Below are positions 16,791-26,081 of a stretch of DNA of 64,000 nt, one piece after another (position 1 is the first letter of the stretch; every line of letters begins with the position of its first letter). Location of the stretch: assembly GCF_008369195.1 (NCBI RefSeq), contig NZ_VOBC01000001.1, positions 1,860,001 to 1,924,000 on the forward strand. Direction: 5' to 3'. The notes beneath the pieces are model-generated. The model saw nothing but the letters and a program-made list of their open reading frames with translations. It did no database searches and was not told where the DNA came from. Source of the stretch: Sporosarcina sp. ANT_H38 (lineage in GTDB: Bacteria > Bacillota > Bacilli > Bacillales_A > Planococcaceae). The position numbers and the translations under genes were made by a program.

Positions 16791-17498
16791 ATGAATTTAG
16801 AAATGGTTATGCAGGAGCTTGAAGCCCTTGGCAAGGAACGAACTAAAAAAATATACGCATCTAATGGTGCACATGAGCCGCTTTTTGGCGTGGCTACAGG
16901 TGCTATGAAACCAATTGTTAAAAAAATAAAAATAAATCAGCCTTTAGCTGAAGAACTTTATGCTACAGGAAACTATGATGCAATGTACTTTGCAGGCATT
17001 ATTGCAGACCCAAAAGCCATGTCGGAGTCGGATTATGATCGTTGGATGGATGAGGCGTATTTTTATATGCTATCTGATTATGTAGTGGCCGTAACTTTAT
17101 CAGAGTCAGATATTGCACAAGAAGTTGCTGATAAATGGATCGCAAGCGATGAAGAGCTAAGAATGTCAGCGGGCTGGAGTTGCTATTGTTGGCTTTTAGG
17201 GAATCGACGAGACGTTGAATTTTCGGATCGCAAGATTTCCAATATGCTTGACATCGTGAAAAATACGATTCACGATGCGCCAGAACGAACGAAATCCGCT
17301 ATGAATAATTTTCTATACACCGTGGGGGTTTCCTATCTGCCGCTTCATGAAAAAGCGATTGAGACCGCAACGGCAGTAGGTACTGTTGAAATCAAACGGG
17401 ACAAGAAAAAAACCAGTATCCTAAACGCTTACGAAAACATTCAAAAAGAAGTCGATAAAGGAAAGATTGGTTTTAAACGCAAGCATGTAAGATGTTGA
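16791..17498 (+). CDS. DNA alkylation repair protein, AlkD-like
   Basis: A 235-residue all-helical protein of the AlkD/HEAT-like family, whose studied members excise alkylated purines. Family features are ERTKKIYASNGAHEPLFGV near the N-terminus, a series of helical repeats containing DYVVAVTLSESDIAQEVADKW, and RMSAGWSCYCWLLGNR, APERTKSAMNNFLYTVGVSY. It has a good AAGGAAG ribosome binding site. This subfamily contains many members with unknown activity, so true glycosylase function is not certain. Confidence 0.82.
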   Translation: MNLEMVMQELEALGKERTKKIYASNGAHEPLFGVATGAMKPIVKKIKINQPLAEELYATGNYDAMYFAGIIADPKAMSESDYDRWMDEAYFYMLSDYVVAVTLSESDIAQEVADKWIASDEELRMSAGWSCYCWLLGNRRDVEFSDRKISNMLDIVKNTIHDAPERTKSAMNNFLYTVGVSYLPLHEKAIETATAVGTVEIKRDKKKTSILNAYENIQKEVDKGKIGFKRKHVRC

Positions 17499-17605
17499 AA
17501 ATTATCCATTCACAACGAACGATTGTTAATTATCAAGGGCGTTAATCCAAGAAGGATTGACGTTCCTTAGTCGGACAAGGATTTGATTGTCCCGTTTGAT
17601 ATTTG

Positions 17606-18016
17606 TTAAACGAATGGTAGTTCTTTTCCCTCTACCAATGCTTTCAAATTTGCTAATGACTCATCATAACCACCCGAATTTATAGTAACTCTTGTATAAT
17701 CTCCATCTTCATCCTCAACTAAAATAAATGATAGAAGCAATTGTTGGGAGTCTAAGTAAAGAGCAAACTCTTGATAAGTAATCACCTTTTCAATTGTTAA
17801 CGACATCTGATGCTCCTCCGTCAGATTATTATAAGCACTGGGCATTAACGTAAACGTCACTTTCTCTCCAGTTTTTAAATGAGGGATTTTCCAAGGTGAT
17901 CCTGGTGCATACCATTGTAAGAGCTTATTCTCATTTGTTATAGCATCCCAAACTGTTTCTTTATCACCATTTATCAAAACAGAACTTCTATCTGGAGTAT
18001 TATTATCCATAACCAT
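17606..18016 (-). CDS. SRPBCC (AHSA1-like) domain protein
   Basis: A 136-residue START/SRPBCC fold protein. It shows the family opening INGDKETVWDAITNENKLLQW, the turn APGSPWKIPHLKTGEKVTF and a closing long helix DESLANLKALVEGKELPF. Members bind hydrophobic ligands or act as co-chaperone-like proteins; the ligand is unknown. It has its own start with a good ribosome binding site (CAGGAGG) and is followed by a convergent AlkD-like gene. Confidence 0.85.
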   Translation of the reverse strand: MVMDNNTPDRSSVLINGDKETVWDAITNENKLLQWYAPGSPWKIPHLKTGEKVTFTLMPSAYNNLTEEHQMSLTIEKVITYQEFALYLDSQQLLLSFILVEDEDGDYTRVTINSGGYDESLANLKALVEGKELPFV

Positions 18017-18162
18017 TCCTCCTGAAATTTATTTATATAGAGGTCTTCAACTATAGGGAACTATTGTTGAAAATCATACTCTTTATTCTAAAGCTACATT
18101 TTACAACTTTAGAATAAGGTTTAATTAAAAAGACGCTGTAACCAGTTATTATATTATATAAG

Positions 18163-18209
18163 AAACCCACACATTTTGAAAAAAGATAGTTCAAAATGTG
18201 TGGGTTTTA
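18163..18209. terminator. Bidirectional terminator, perfect 17-bp stem
   Basis: AAACCCACACATTTTGA (18163-18179) pairs exactly with 18191-18207. The arms end in AAA/TTT with TTTT on the plus strand and T-rich sequence on the minus strand. It separates the SRPBCC gene region from the DUF1801 gene. Confidence 0.8.
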
Positions 18210-18275
18210 TTGTGGATTAGATTGTTTTTGCAAAAGTCTACTTAAAATTAATGACCCGCTTGCAAATCCAGGTTT

Positions 18276-18647
18276 TTATTTGCGCCAAAAAGTTGAGCAG
18301 TCTGCCTTATCTGAAATATTAAACGCAATCATTTTTTCAAGTAATGAGAAATCAACCGGACGATCCCATGAGATACGCACCAACTGCTTAGTGTGATCAT
18401 AGCCAGCCTGCACAATTTCATCACTAAAATGAGTAATCCCTACACTTTCAGGGGCAACAGCCAAATGTTTTTTAGCGATGCTAAAGCCGATAATATACGT
18501 GCCATGATCGGTAAACATAGGCTGGTTCCACGCGATTTTTGGCTCTAAATTTGGAAACTCTCTAGCAACCCAAGCTAAAATCTCTTCTGTTCGGTTTCGA
18601 TATTGTGGATCATCAATTTGCGCTAGATATTCTGTAAAAACGCCCAT
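18276..18647 (-). CDS. DUF1801/YdhG-like iron chaperone
   Basis: About 123 residues, close to the length of B. subtilis YdhG (Fra), a frataxin-like iron chaperone for Fe-S cluster and heme enzymes. Conserved segments are VFTEYLAQIDDPQYRNRTEE, KIAWNQPMFTDHGTYIIGFS and KKHLAVAPESVGITHF. The ATG at 18647 has AGGAGAG just upstream; a longer reading frame begins at 18719 but lacks support. It is monocistronic. Confidence 0.85.
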   Translation of the reverse strand: MGVFTEYLAQIDDPQYRNRTEEILAWVAREFPNLEPKIAWNQPMFTDHGTYIIGFSIAKKHLAVAPESVGITHFSDEIVQAGYDHTKQLVRISWDRPVDFSLLEKMIAFNISDKADCSTFWRK

Positions 18648-18877
18648 GTCGTTCTCTCCTCGTATAAAAAAATATATTTGAACGATGTAATTTTTCATGC
18701 TGATGCGCTGTGATGTCAATCACTCAATATTTAACTGTTTTATTCATTGTAATGCAATTCCACCGTTACCGATTAGCCAAATTACATGACTTATCCACAT
18801 CACCCCCTCTATCAAGGGCCGTATAATCGCGCATCAAAAACCAGCCTTCTATAAGGAAAACTGATTATTTGTCTGCA

Positions 18878-19399
18878 TTATTCTTTTATCGCATTCAATA
18901 CTTCTAACGTTTCCAAAACACTGTCTAGGAAATCTGCAATGTCCCCCATATGTTCCTCATTAATTTTAGAATTGAATTTCACTTCAATCATGTCCTGGTA
19001 AGAGGGAGCACCTTGTTCAAACACGAAGCTCACTGTTTGCGTTAACTGGATATCATTTTCCCAAATCGTGTATAGTGCTTGCTCAATCTGTTTGCACTGA
19101 GTCGCTACATTTTGAATATGCTTTGTAAATTTGACAAACAACAAGCAACCCAGCCTCTGATCAGGCACCTCCAATATCTCACCTGCTAAATCCTTTAAGG
19201 ATGCCTCTAATACAATCTCTGCTGTAACAGTTGGTCGATCGACTAGCGTAAATTGAATAGCAAAATACCTAGCCATAATGGCAAAATCCATTCGATCAAC
19301 TCGGTTAATTATCGTTATTTTACGATCTAAATTATCTAAATCATAGACTTGATTTTCAAACGTTACTTTTAAATTATCAAAAATTGTTGGATCATACAA
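18878..19399 (-). CDS. Hypothetical protein (TTG start) downstream of the SEC-C gene
   Basis: About 173 residues, not assigned to a family. GGAGGAG lies seven bases before a TTG at 19399, and this same sequence would be inside the frame if an earlier TTG at 19420 were used, so 19399 is preferred. The sequence alternates beta strands and helices (DRKITIINRVDRMDFAIMAR, AEIVLEASLKDLAGEILEVP) without catalytic motifs. It follows the SEC-C gene by 38 bases and is probably in the same transcript. Its role is unknown. Confidence 0.6.
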   Translation of the reverse strand: MYDPTIFDNLKVTFENQVYDLDNLDRKITIINRVDRMDFAIMARYFAIQFTLVDRPTVTAEIVLEASLKDLAGEILEVPDQRLGCLLFVKFTKHIQNVATQCKQIEQALYTIWENDIQLTQTVSFVFEQGAPSYQDMIEVKFNSKINEEHMGDIADFLDSVLETLEVLNAIKE

Positions 19400-19437
19400 C
19401 TTAACTCCTCCAAATAACAACCGGTTTTAGTAGTGCT

Positions 19438-20633
19438 TTATTTCCCGCAACATTTCTTATGTTTTTTCCCACTGCCACAAGGGCAAGGTTCGTTTCGACC
19501 GGTTTTACCACCATCGATTACGTTAAATGGCGTGTCCTGAAGTGGCATAAAGTGATGTCTTCCCATTTGAGCAAGTTCATGAGGTGTATGACCTCTATTT
19601 TCCCAAATACGTGTATTATTCGAGAGCATAGTAATAGCTTGCATATATTCATTCAGTTGCTTCATATCAATAAATTCAAAACGGCCTACAAACTCCCGCA
19701 CAACACCTTGGAAATCAGTATTCACGACTTGTAATTGACCGACCAATTCATCTAGTTCTTTCTTAATCAGGAGTGTATTGCCGCCGAAAAAATCTTTCGC
19801 AAGCATTTTTCCAAGTTTTTCTTGATGGCTAGTCTTTTCATAATATAAATCATCTACGTAGCGTAATAGTTCTTCTCTTGCAGGAATATAAAATGGCTTG
19901 CCTTTGGTTCCCTCTAAATATGGGGAATAATTCCCGAGATTTTTAATGGTTTCATGGATCAATGCTCGCCTATTTGTAAACGCAATTTCTTTCCCTAGCT
20001 GTTTTGTATAATGAGCATCTGATAAAAGTGCTCGCAGCTCACTACTAGATATAGATGGCTCATTTTGAGCATTGTAAATCTCCAAAAACTTCGAATACCC
20101 AATAAATCCGAATAAATTAGTACACGCAATAGCGTACTGGATTATACGATTTTTGTTAGCTAGTTGGTCAATATCTACCAACTCGTCACTACGATATTTA
20201 TCCGAAAGGACATAATAATTTTCATGATCAATAGATTGCCATTCAGTCTTTTTGTATTTCACATATTTTAAACTGTCATTCAGCCAAGAAATATCGAGAG
20301 GTACATAGTACTGCTCTTCTGCCCATGCATAGGTGGATAAGTAATCTGGATGAGTGGGGTCCTGATACACTTCTAGAAACGCTTCGTATCCAGGTGGACC
20401 GCCAACATCCTCCGGTGGCGCCGTTCCCTCCCCGCCAAGTAATGTCGGAAACCCAAAATAATAATCATCTACTACTTCTTCAAGCTCCACCAGAATACGC
20501 CAGTCGTCTCCAAAATCACAGTTATAAATAAAATGGACGTGTTTTTCAAGTTACGCATCGATTTTAATGCGCGCTGGCTGCTTGACCGTTTTTCCAATAT
20601 ACGCCTTATCATCGAGACTGCTATTACTGACTA
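19438..20633 (-). pseudogene. pRiA4b ORF-3-like plus SEC-C domain gene, 5' end broken
   Basis: The open part (350 residues from a GTG at 20490) carries the end of a pRiA4b ORF-3-like domain ([20 protein letters not shown], residues 14-105), a helical middle of unknown function, and a C-terminal SEC-C zinc motif, [18 protein letters not shown]. The same domain continues upstream in frame as [17 protein letters not shown], but a TAA at 20551-20553 interrupts it, and QPARIKIDA is encoded just before that stop. No start with a ribosome binding site lies after the stop. It is therefore a nonsense-damaged or 5'-truncated gene, though the 3' part is otherwise intact. Confidence 0.62.
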
Positions 20634-20661
20634 TTTTACCGTATATTATCCAAAACTTCGA

Positions 20662-20705
20662 AGAAAAGACCTTTCGCAAGTTCACTGAACTTGCAAAAGG
20701 TCTTG
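20662..20705 (-). terminator. Rho-independent terminator after yqhG
   Basis: On the minus strand AGACCTTTTGCAAGTTC pairs with GAACTTGCGAAAGGTCT with one mismatch, followed by TTTCTTCG. It lies just downstream of the yqhG-like gene and directly upstream of the broken SEC-C gene. Confidence 0.75.
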
Positions 20706-20742
20706 CCTATTCAAGGTAATTTCTCGTGTCACTACTTCAAAT

Positions 20743-21525
20743 TCATTTCAAGTAAAACAATCCACCATTGATGATGTCAATTTTAATTCTCGCTGCGAAT
20801 TGTTGGTCCATCGCCTCTTTCTCAATCTCATAACAATCCGGCTTATTTTCTACCCCTTCGTAGAAGTACTCTAATACCCTGCGATCCTTTTGCCATCTCA
20901 ACTTCGCTTCTTCAGCCCATGTGTGATCCTCTTTCTGTATGATGTTGTCAATTATTCCATCCAATCGTTCAAGGGCACGAATGGGCTTTATAATATAAGG
21001 TAGATTATAGGTGTTTGCCGACATAGTGGTATCTAAATCCACTCCACTTAACAATTCCTGAAACCTCTCTAACACCTGCCCTGTCATTAAGTTAATGCCT
21101 AACGAATAAAGAATTTCTTTCGTTTGATCACTGTAATACGATATTTTATAATTAACACCTAGCCAAGGCGTTAATATCGTTTTCTTTTCAAGTTTATTTT
21201 CTACCCGTTCATGCATCTGAACAAACGAGCCCATCTCTTTCGTTGCTTGAAACAATTGACTGAGCCGTAGGGAACCGAAGTGGACAACTTCCCCTTTAAC
21301 GTCTTCAACAAGCCTATTTTTATCTGTGATAAAAGTTAGTTGTGCTGGACTGGGCTCGTCATCTGTACTCTCTATATACTTCCAATAAAATGGTCTATTC
21401 ATAATTTTTTTATCCATTTCAATCGTTAATTGGACATTGATATAGTGATCATTGTCATTTAATATTTGGCAATTATTTTCATGAAAAAACTGGCGTAAAT
21501 AACTGTGAATTTGTTGCGGGTACAT
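20743..21525 (-). CDS. yqhG: YqhG family protein
   Basis: A 260-residue protein of the YqhG family, of unknown function, which in Bacillus sits directly after the SNF2-type helicase gene yqhH, as it does here (35 bases apart). Recognisable segments are QIHSYLRQFFHENNCQIL at the N-terminus, YINVQLTIEMDKKIMNRPFY, and RIKIDIINGGLFYLK at the end. AAAGGAGG precedes the ATG. The conserved pairing suggests joint function with the helicase. A terminator follows. Confidence 0.88.
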   Translation of the reverse strand: MYPQQIHSYLRQFFHENNCQILNDNDHYINVQLTIEMDKKIMNRPFYWKYIESTDDEPSPAQLTFITDKNRLVEDVKGEVVHFGSLRLSQLFQATKEMGSFVQMHERVENKLEKKTILTPWLGVNYKISYYSDQTKEILYSLGINLMTGQVLERFQELLSGVDLDTTMSANTYNLPYIIKPIRALERLDGIIDNIIQKEDHTWAEEAKLRWQKDRRVLEYFYEGVENKPDCYEIEKEAMDQQFAARIKIDIINGGLFYLK

Positions 21526-21560
21526 GTAATTCCTCCTTTAAATACCCAAGTACTTTCATC

Positions 21561-23093
21561 TCAAATGGATTTTTTGAAAGCGGATAGTATATCATCTAAT
21601 TCACCCACTACTTGCTCAAAGACTCCAATTTTCACTTGAAGTAAATCCAATATATGGTCTTCGATTGTATTCTGAATGGCTAAATTGTATATATGGACGT
21701 CATGCTCTTGCCCTAACCGATGGACACGTCCAATTCTTTGCTCTAACTTCATGGGGTTCCATGGTAAATCATAATTAATGACGTGGTGACAAAATTGTAG
21801 GTTAATCCCTTCACTACCCGATTCCGTTGCAATTAGCACCTGCGCTTGTTCTTTAAACAGCTGCTTCATCCACTCTCGTTTATTCTTGTTGAATTGTCCG
21901 TTAAAAGGAACGCTTGTGATTCCTTTTGATTGTAAATACCATTGCAAATAGGTTTGACTCGCACGATATTCGGTAAAGAGTATAACCTTATCATTTGCCT
22001 GAGCAATAATTTCATAAGCTTTTTCTGCTTTTGAATTTATGTCTAGACCCATTAACTTTTGAATAATTCCTTCCATATACGAAATGTCTTCGGGTTTAGT
22101 GCATTTTTGAAGCATATTAGTTAAAGTCAAGCATGTAGCTTCCTTACTACTACACATCTCCCTTTGTAGCGTAATCATAGAAAAGGCATCCGAAAAATCA
22201 GGACACACATTTTTAAGATCTGAAATGAGATCATATACTTCTTTTTCTTCTTTAGTAAAATCAATGGGTATTATTTGAACACGACGATTCGTCCATTCAA
22301 TTCCAGTATCCTGTCTTCTATTTCTTACCATCACTTGATTAACCAATTCTTTCAAATAATCGTCATGTTCCACGTTGTGTTTACTCGCGGAAAACGACGA
22401 TTGAAACGTCTCATAATTACCTAGGTGTCCTGGTTTTAGTAAAGAAATGAGGTAAAAAAGTTCAAACACATCATTTTGAATTGGAGTTGCAGTTAACAAC
22501 AAACAAAACTTTTTCTTTAAATTTTGTACGAACTCATAGTTTTTAGTTTTATGATTTTTTAATTTATGGGCTTCGTCAATGATGATCAAATCATACTCTT
22601 GATCGTAGATGTTTTCTTTATGTGGGCTTCTTTTTGCCATATCAATACTCATAACAACAATTGTAAATTGATTTAAGTCGTAATTTTTTTTATACTGCAT
22701 AGCTGGAATATGAAATTTCTGGTTCAGTTCTTCAATCCATTGATTGACAAGAGAAGCTGGGACCAGAATTAACGCCTTCTTCACAAGGCCTCTGACTAAA
22801 TACTCCTTCAAGATTAAACCCGCTTCAATGGTTTTACCGAGTCCCACTTCGTCTGCAAGAATCGCTTTTCCATTCATCCTTTCAATGACCGTTTCCGCCA
22901 CTTTCAATTGATGGGCAAGTGGCGTAAGATTGGGTAAATACTTAGGTGATTGAAGACCATAGAAATCTGTAATCAAGTTCGTTTTGACTGCCTCATAACT
23001 CATCCTATATAATGTCCAACTATCCCATGCTTCACGATTCTCCAATCGCTCTGTAAAGCCTTCTTTCCACTCAGACGACTTTTCAATTATCAT
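21561..23093 (-). CDS. yqhH: SNF2/DEAD-like helicase YqhH
   Basis: A 510-residue SNF2-family ATPase (RapA-like core without extra domains). Motif I ADEVGLGKTIEAG, motif II IIDEAHKLKN, motif III LLTATPIQN, and in the second lobe NLQFCHHVINYDLPWNPMKL with EQRIGRVHRLGQ (motif VI) are all present. Such enzymes move along double-stranded DNA and remodel bound proteins. The ATG at 23093 follows GAGGTGATT; the upstream GTG lies within that site. It forms an operon with yqhG. Confidence 0.93.
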   Translation of the reverse strand: MIIEKSSEWKEGFTERLENREAWDSWTLYRMSYEAVKTNLITDFYGLQSPKYLPNLTPLAHQLKVAETVIERMNGKAILADEVGLGKTIEAGLILKEYLVRGLVKKALILVPASLVNQWIEELNQKFHIPAMQYKKNYDLNQFTIVVMSIDMAKRSPHKENIYDQEYDLIIIDEAHKLKNHKTKNYEFVQNLKKKFCLLLTATPIQNDVFELFYLISLLKPGHLGNYETFQSSFSASKHNVEHDDYLKELVNQVMVRNRRQDTGIEWTNRRVQIIPIDFTKEEKEVYDLISDLKNVCPDFSDAFSMITLQREMCSSKEATCLTLTNMLQKCTKPEDISYMEGIIQKLMGLDINSKAEKAYEIIAQANDKVILFTEYRASQTYLQWYLQSKGITSVPFNGQFNKNKREWMKQLFKEQAQVLIATESGSEGINLQFCHHVINYDLPWNPMKLEQRIGRVHRLGQEHDVHIYNLAIQNTIEDHILDLLQVKIGVFEQVVGELDDILSAFKKSI

Positions 23094-23189
23094 AACAATC
23101 ACCTCATATCACTTTCTCTTTCTTATTAGATTGTCCCAAAACGAAGTTCCTATGTTTATTGAATTTGAAATTAAAGGCTCTATCTTGTT

Positions 23190-23247
23190 TTCAAAAAACA
23201 AAAAGACATGAAACGCACAACCCAGAAGGTCAAGCATTCCATGTCTT
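23190..23247 (-). terminator. Terminator of the SurA-like lipoprotein gene
   Basis: On the minus strand AAGACATG pairs with CATGTCTT across a long loop, followed by TTTGTTTTTTG. It lies between the lipoprotein stop at 23327 and the helicase gene. Confidence 0.6.
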
Positions 23248-23326
23248 ACCGTTTATTAATAAAGGCTCCGGAGTATACACCCAGTTCGAGAATCCTAATT
23301 CCCAGTACCTGTCTTCACTTAATCAG

Positions 23327-24112
23327 TTAAATTTTTAACTCAATTTTAGCATCTGCTTTTAGCTCTTCAACATGAGTAGCAAGTAGTTTCTGCTGTTGTT
23401 CTTGTTTAATAATTCCTTGGATTTCCTCACTTACTTCTTCAAGGGGTGGCATCTCTTGTCCAGCTGTTTTTGATTGAGCTGCGACTTGATCGTAGTATTC
23501 TTTAATTTCTTTATCCGTAATTTTTTCCGTTGGAGCTACCTTTTCAAGATATTTTTCAAATATGATTGATTCAGCAACTTGTTCTTTCAATGTTTTTACA
23601 TCCATATTTTGGGCTTCAAGCGCCTTTTTCATTTCTTTTTCTCCACCAAATTGCTCTTCAAAAGCTGAATATTCTTCATCAATTTCAGATGTAGATGCTG
23701 TTATTTTCGCTTCTTTTGCTTTTTGAAGAATCAATGTCTGATTAACAAGGATATCAAGTGCTTGCGCTTTTACTTGTTTTGTTGATTCTTTAGTCGATGG
23801 GTCTTGTCCCATTTGTTGCATTTGACCTTGGATCGACGTCAATGCTGCATTATATTCCTCACCTGTAAGCTCTTCCTTATTTACAACAGCCACGATTTTA
23901 TCCTTGTCCACTTGTTGTTTCGCTAACTTTTCTTCCATCTCTTTTGCAGATGCTTCTTGTTCTTTCGTAGCTCCTTGTTCATTCGTTGCTTCTTGCTTAG
24001 TTTCTTCTTTAGGTTTTTCTTCTGTTTCCGCTTTTTCTTCGCCACCGCAAGCAGCTAAACCTAATGCTAGCGCACCTGCCATAAATGGAACTAGTACTTT
24101 TTTCAACTTCAT
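23327..24112 (-). CDS. SurA N-terminal domain lipoprotein (PrsA-like, no PPIase domain)
   Basis: A 261-residue secreted lipoprotein with signal peptide and lipobox LAACG (Cys at 22). Residues 25-65 are a low-complexity Glu/Lys/Gln linker. Residues 66-240 match the SurA/PrsA N-terminal chaperone region: DKIVAVVNKEELTGEEYNAA, VNQTLILQKAKEAKITAS and KITDKEIKEYYD. The parvulin domain that PrsA carries between these halves is absent, so it probably acts as a holdase-type folding factor on the outer membrane face rather than as an isomerase. Confidence 0.88.
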   Translation of the reverse strand: MKLKKVLVPFMAGALALGLAACGGEEKAETEEKPKEETKQEATNEQGATKEQEASAKEMEEKLAKQQVDKDKIVAVVNKEELTGEEYNAALTSIQGQMQQMGQDPSTKESTKQVKAQALDILVNQTLILQKAKEAKITASTSEIDEEYSAFEEQFGGEKEMKKALEAQNMDVKTLKEQVAESIIFEKYLEKVAPTEKITDKEIKEYYDQVAAQSKTAGQEMPPLEEVSEEIQGIIKQEQQQKLLATHVEELKADAKIELKI

Positions 24113-24402
24113 ATCGTGTAAACCCCTTTCAAATCTGCCACCCAGTATTACTTAAGCTTATTTTACATTTTAACGAACATTTATCAAAAGATAAACTCAT
24201 ATCCCTCCGTGTCATCAAATTAACTTCTGGAAATTATTCAACAAATACTATAATCACCTATTAAACGTGCATCTATCGAAATACAGTCATTGGATTATTA
24301 CAGTAACAAGTTACGTGCAGGATATACGTTTTCGATAACAATTAGCCACTTTACGTCATTGTGTAACACTTATGGCTATAATATATTCAGTGAAGGCAAT
24401 TT

Positions 24403-24665
24403 TTATAGAACGCCCGACCTTCCTCCATCAATATTAACTGCCGTACCCGTTATATCTGAGGCAGCGCTTGAAACTAAAAATGGATTAACTTTCAGCGGCC
24501 TCATCCATATTTTCTATTCTCCCCATAGGAATTTGAGGGCGTGCGTCTTTTTCGTATGATTCCCACGCTAGCCTTCCCAAGCCCCAAACTGAAATCCTAT
24601 CCATAGAAAATAATCCATAAACATGGCTAATTGTGGTAGCAACTAACCCCAAACAGTTCATATGG
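24403..24665 (-). pseudogene. Remnant of a short-chain dehydrogenase gene
   Basis: The minus strand encodes AWESYEKDARPQIPMGRIEN, MDEAAES, then after a frame break PFLVSSAASDITGTAVNIDG and GRSGVL ending in TAA at 24403. These are the C-terminal signatures of SDR enzymes (P-GRIG-EE-A, then FLASD-AS-ITG---VDGG). The Rossmann half with the cofactor and catalytic motifs is missing. It is a decayed 3' end. Confidence 0.7.
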
Positions 24666-24773
24666 AGAATATTGTATATTTCAATGCACTCATTTATACT
24701 TTAATTATACAAATTTTCACTTACCCATAAAAACTACACTTTGAATTTTTCCAAAGTGTTAAGAGGAGGAAAT

Positions 24774-25145
24774 ATGAAACTAGGAGCATTCTCAGTAAGT
24801 CTAAATGTACAAGACATTACTAAATCAAAATCATTTTACGAAAACCTTGGATTTCAAGTCTTTGGAGGGGATATTACTCAAAATTGGCTTATTATGAAGA
24901 ATGAAAGTTGCATAATTGGGCTATTCCAAGGAATGTTTGAAAAGAACATTTTGACTTTTAATCCGGGCTGGAATGAAAATGCCGACAATCTCGATTCCTT
25001 TACGGACATTCGTGACCTTCAAAAAAATCTTAAAGCACAAGGAATTAAAATGTTGACTGAAACAGATGAATCAAGCGTTGGGAATGCTAGTTTTACGATT
25101 GAAGATCCAGATGGGAATCCTATTCTTGTAGACCAACACGTCTAA
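24774..25145 (+). CDS. VOC (glyoxalase/bleomycin resistance) family protein
   Basis: A 123-residue protein made of two beta-alpha-beta-beta-beta modules: FSVSLNVQDITKSKSFYENL with GFQVFGGD in the first, and GNASFTIEDPDGNPILVDQH in the second. The DPDGNPI motif is characteristic. The ATG follows AGAGGAGG at ideal spacing, so the longer upstream frame is not used. Such proteins are metal-dependent lyases, dioxygenases or antibiotic-binding proteins; the substrate is not readable. Confidence 0.88.
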   Translation: MKLGAFSVSLNVQDITKSKSFYENLGFQVFGGDITQNWLIMKNESCIIGLFQGMFEKNILTFNPGWNENADNLDSFTDIRDLQKNLKAQGIKMLTETDESSVGNASFTIEDPDGNPILVDQHV

Positions 25146-25392
25146 AGAAGAGAAAATAACGATTCAAGGAACTTCCTGTAACATTCTATTAGCCAAGATT
25201 CTTATAAATAAGTTTAAAACTATACTATAGTGCCTTTTCCCCGTTTCTCTAAAGTTTTAAAACTCTATATACTGGGTGGACAGGCACTCTTGTGTAAGTT
25301 GCCGGACTCCAAAACAATGCGTTAAAACGCAAAAGGATACATCGAGTGGTTATTTATTTCGCAATTCGAGATTTCATTATTTCTTAAACTAC

Positions 25393-25434
25393 AAAAAACA
25401 CTAAAAATCCATCGATGGATTTTTAGTGTTTTTT
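25393..25434. terminator. Perfect bidirectional terminator (42-bp palindrome)
   Basis: The 21-base arm 25393-25413 (starting AAAAAACACTAAAAATCC) is the exact reverse complement of 25414-25434, centred on ATCGAT. Both strands end in six T residues. It stops the VOC gene on the plus strand and the PadR gene on the minus strand. Confidence 0.85.
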
Positions 25435-25484
25435 GAAGCATCTGTTGTGAAAAATACCAAGTACTCATTAAGCACTGATTATTT

Positions 25485-26036
25485 TTAGAGTTTGGTGCCG
25501 TTTTTTAGTTCTTTTAAACGTAAAACGAGATCTTCGAGCCATTCTTTTGTATGTTGTGCCCGACTTAGTGAATGGTCCCCGATATATTTAAAGCCCAAAT
25601 ATTGATCTGAATGCTCATCTACTCGAGGACTAAAACTTAAATACGTTTCCCATGTTAAGCGATTCTTTTCAAGTTTTCTTTCAATAATTGCAATCACTTT
25701 TTCAATTTCAACATGCTTAATATTGACGAGCGCAATATACATCTCAGAAATTTCTTTCGCATTTTCAAATGCATTGTACATTTGTATTTTTAACTCTTGT
25801 CGTCCTTGTTCCGTGATTTGATAAACATGTTTATCTGGACGGTTTTCTTCCCTAATCGTTTCAACTGGTATGATATGCCCTTTAGCAGCTAACTTTTCGA
25901 AATGATAATAGAGTTTGTTTTCATTTAAGCCAGTAAATTGATCAATTGGAATCGGTTCAGACAATCGTTTTTTTAGCATATAGGGGTAGCTATTTTCTTC
26001 TGCTAATATTCCTAGAATATAAACTTGAATCGACAT
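25485..26036 (-). CDS. PadR family transcriptional regulator
   Basis: A 183-residue repressor with an N-terminal winged helix (VYILGILAEENSYPYMLKKR, LYYHFEKLAAKGHI, YQITEQGRQEL) and a C-terminal helical Vir_act_alpha_C-type dimerisation domain. Its stop side faces the terminator and its gene lies 45 bases downstream of an exporter-like membrane gene, in one operon. By family habit it would repress that operon until a toxic ligand arrives; a palindrome upstream of the first gene is the likely site. Confidence 0.9.
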   Translation of the reverse strand: MSIQVYILGILAEENSYPYMLKKRLSEPIPIDQFTGLNENKLYYHFEKLAAKGHIIPVETIREENRPDKHVYQITEQGRQELKIQMYNAFENAKEISEMYIALVNIKHVEIEKVIAIIERKLEKNRLTWETYLSFSPRVDEHSDQYLGFKYIGDHSLSRAQHTKEWLEDLVLRLKELKNGTKL

Positions 26037-26081
26037 GTTAAAACTCTCCTTCAGTCTTCACTTGCCTTTAGTTTATCAAAT

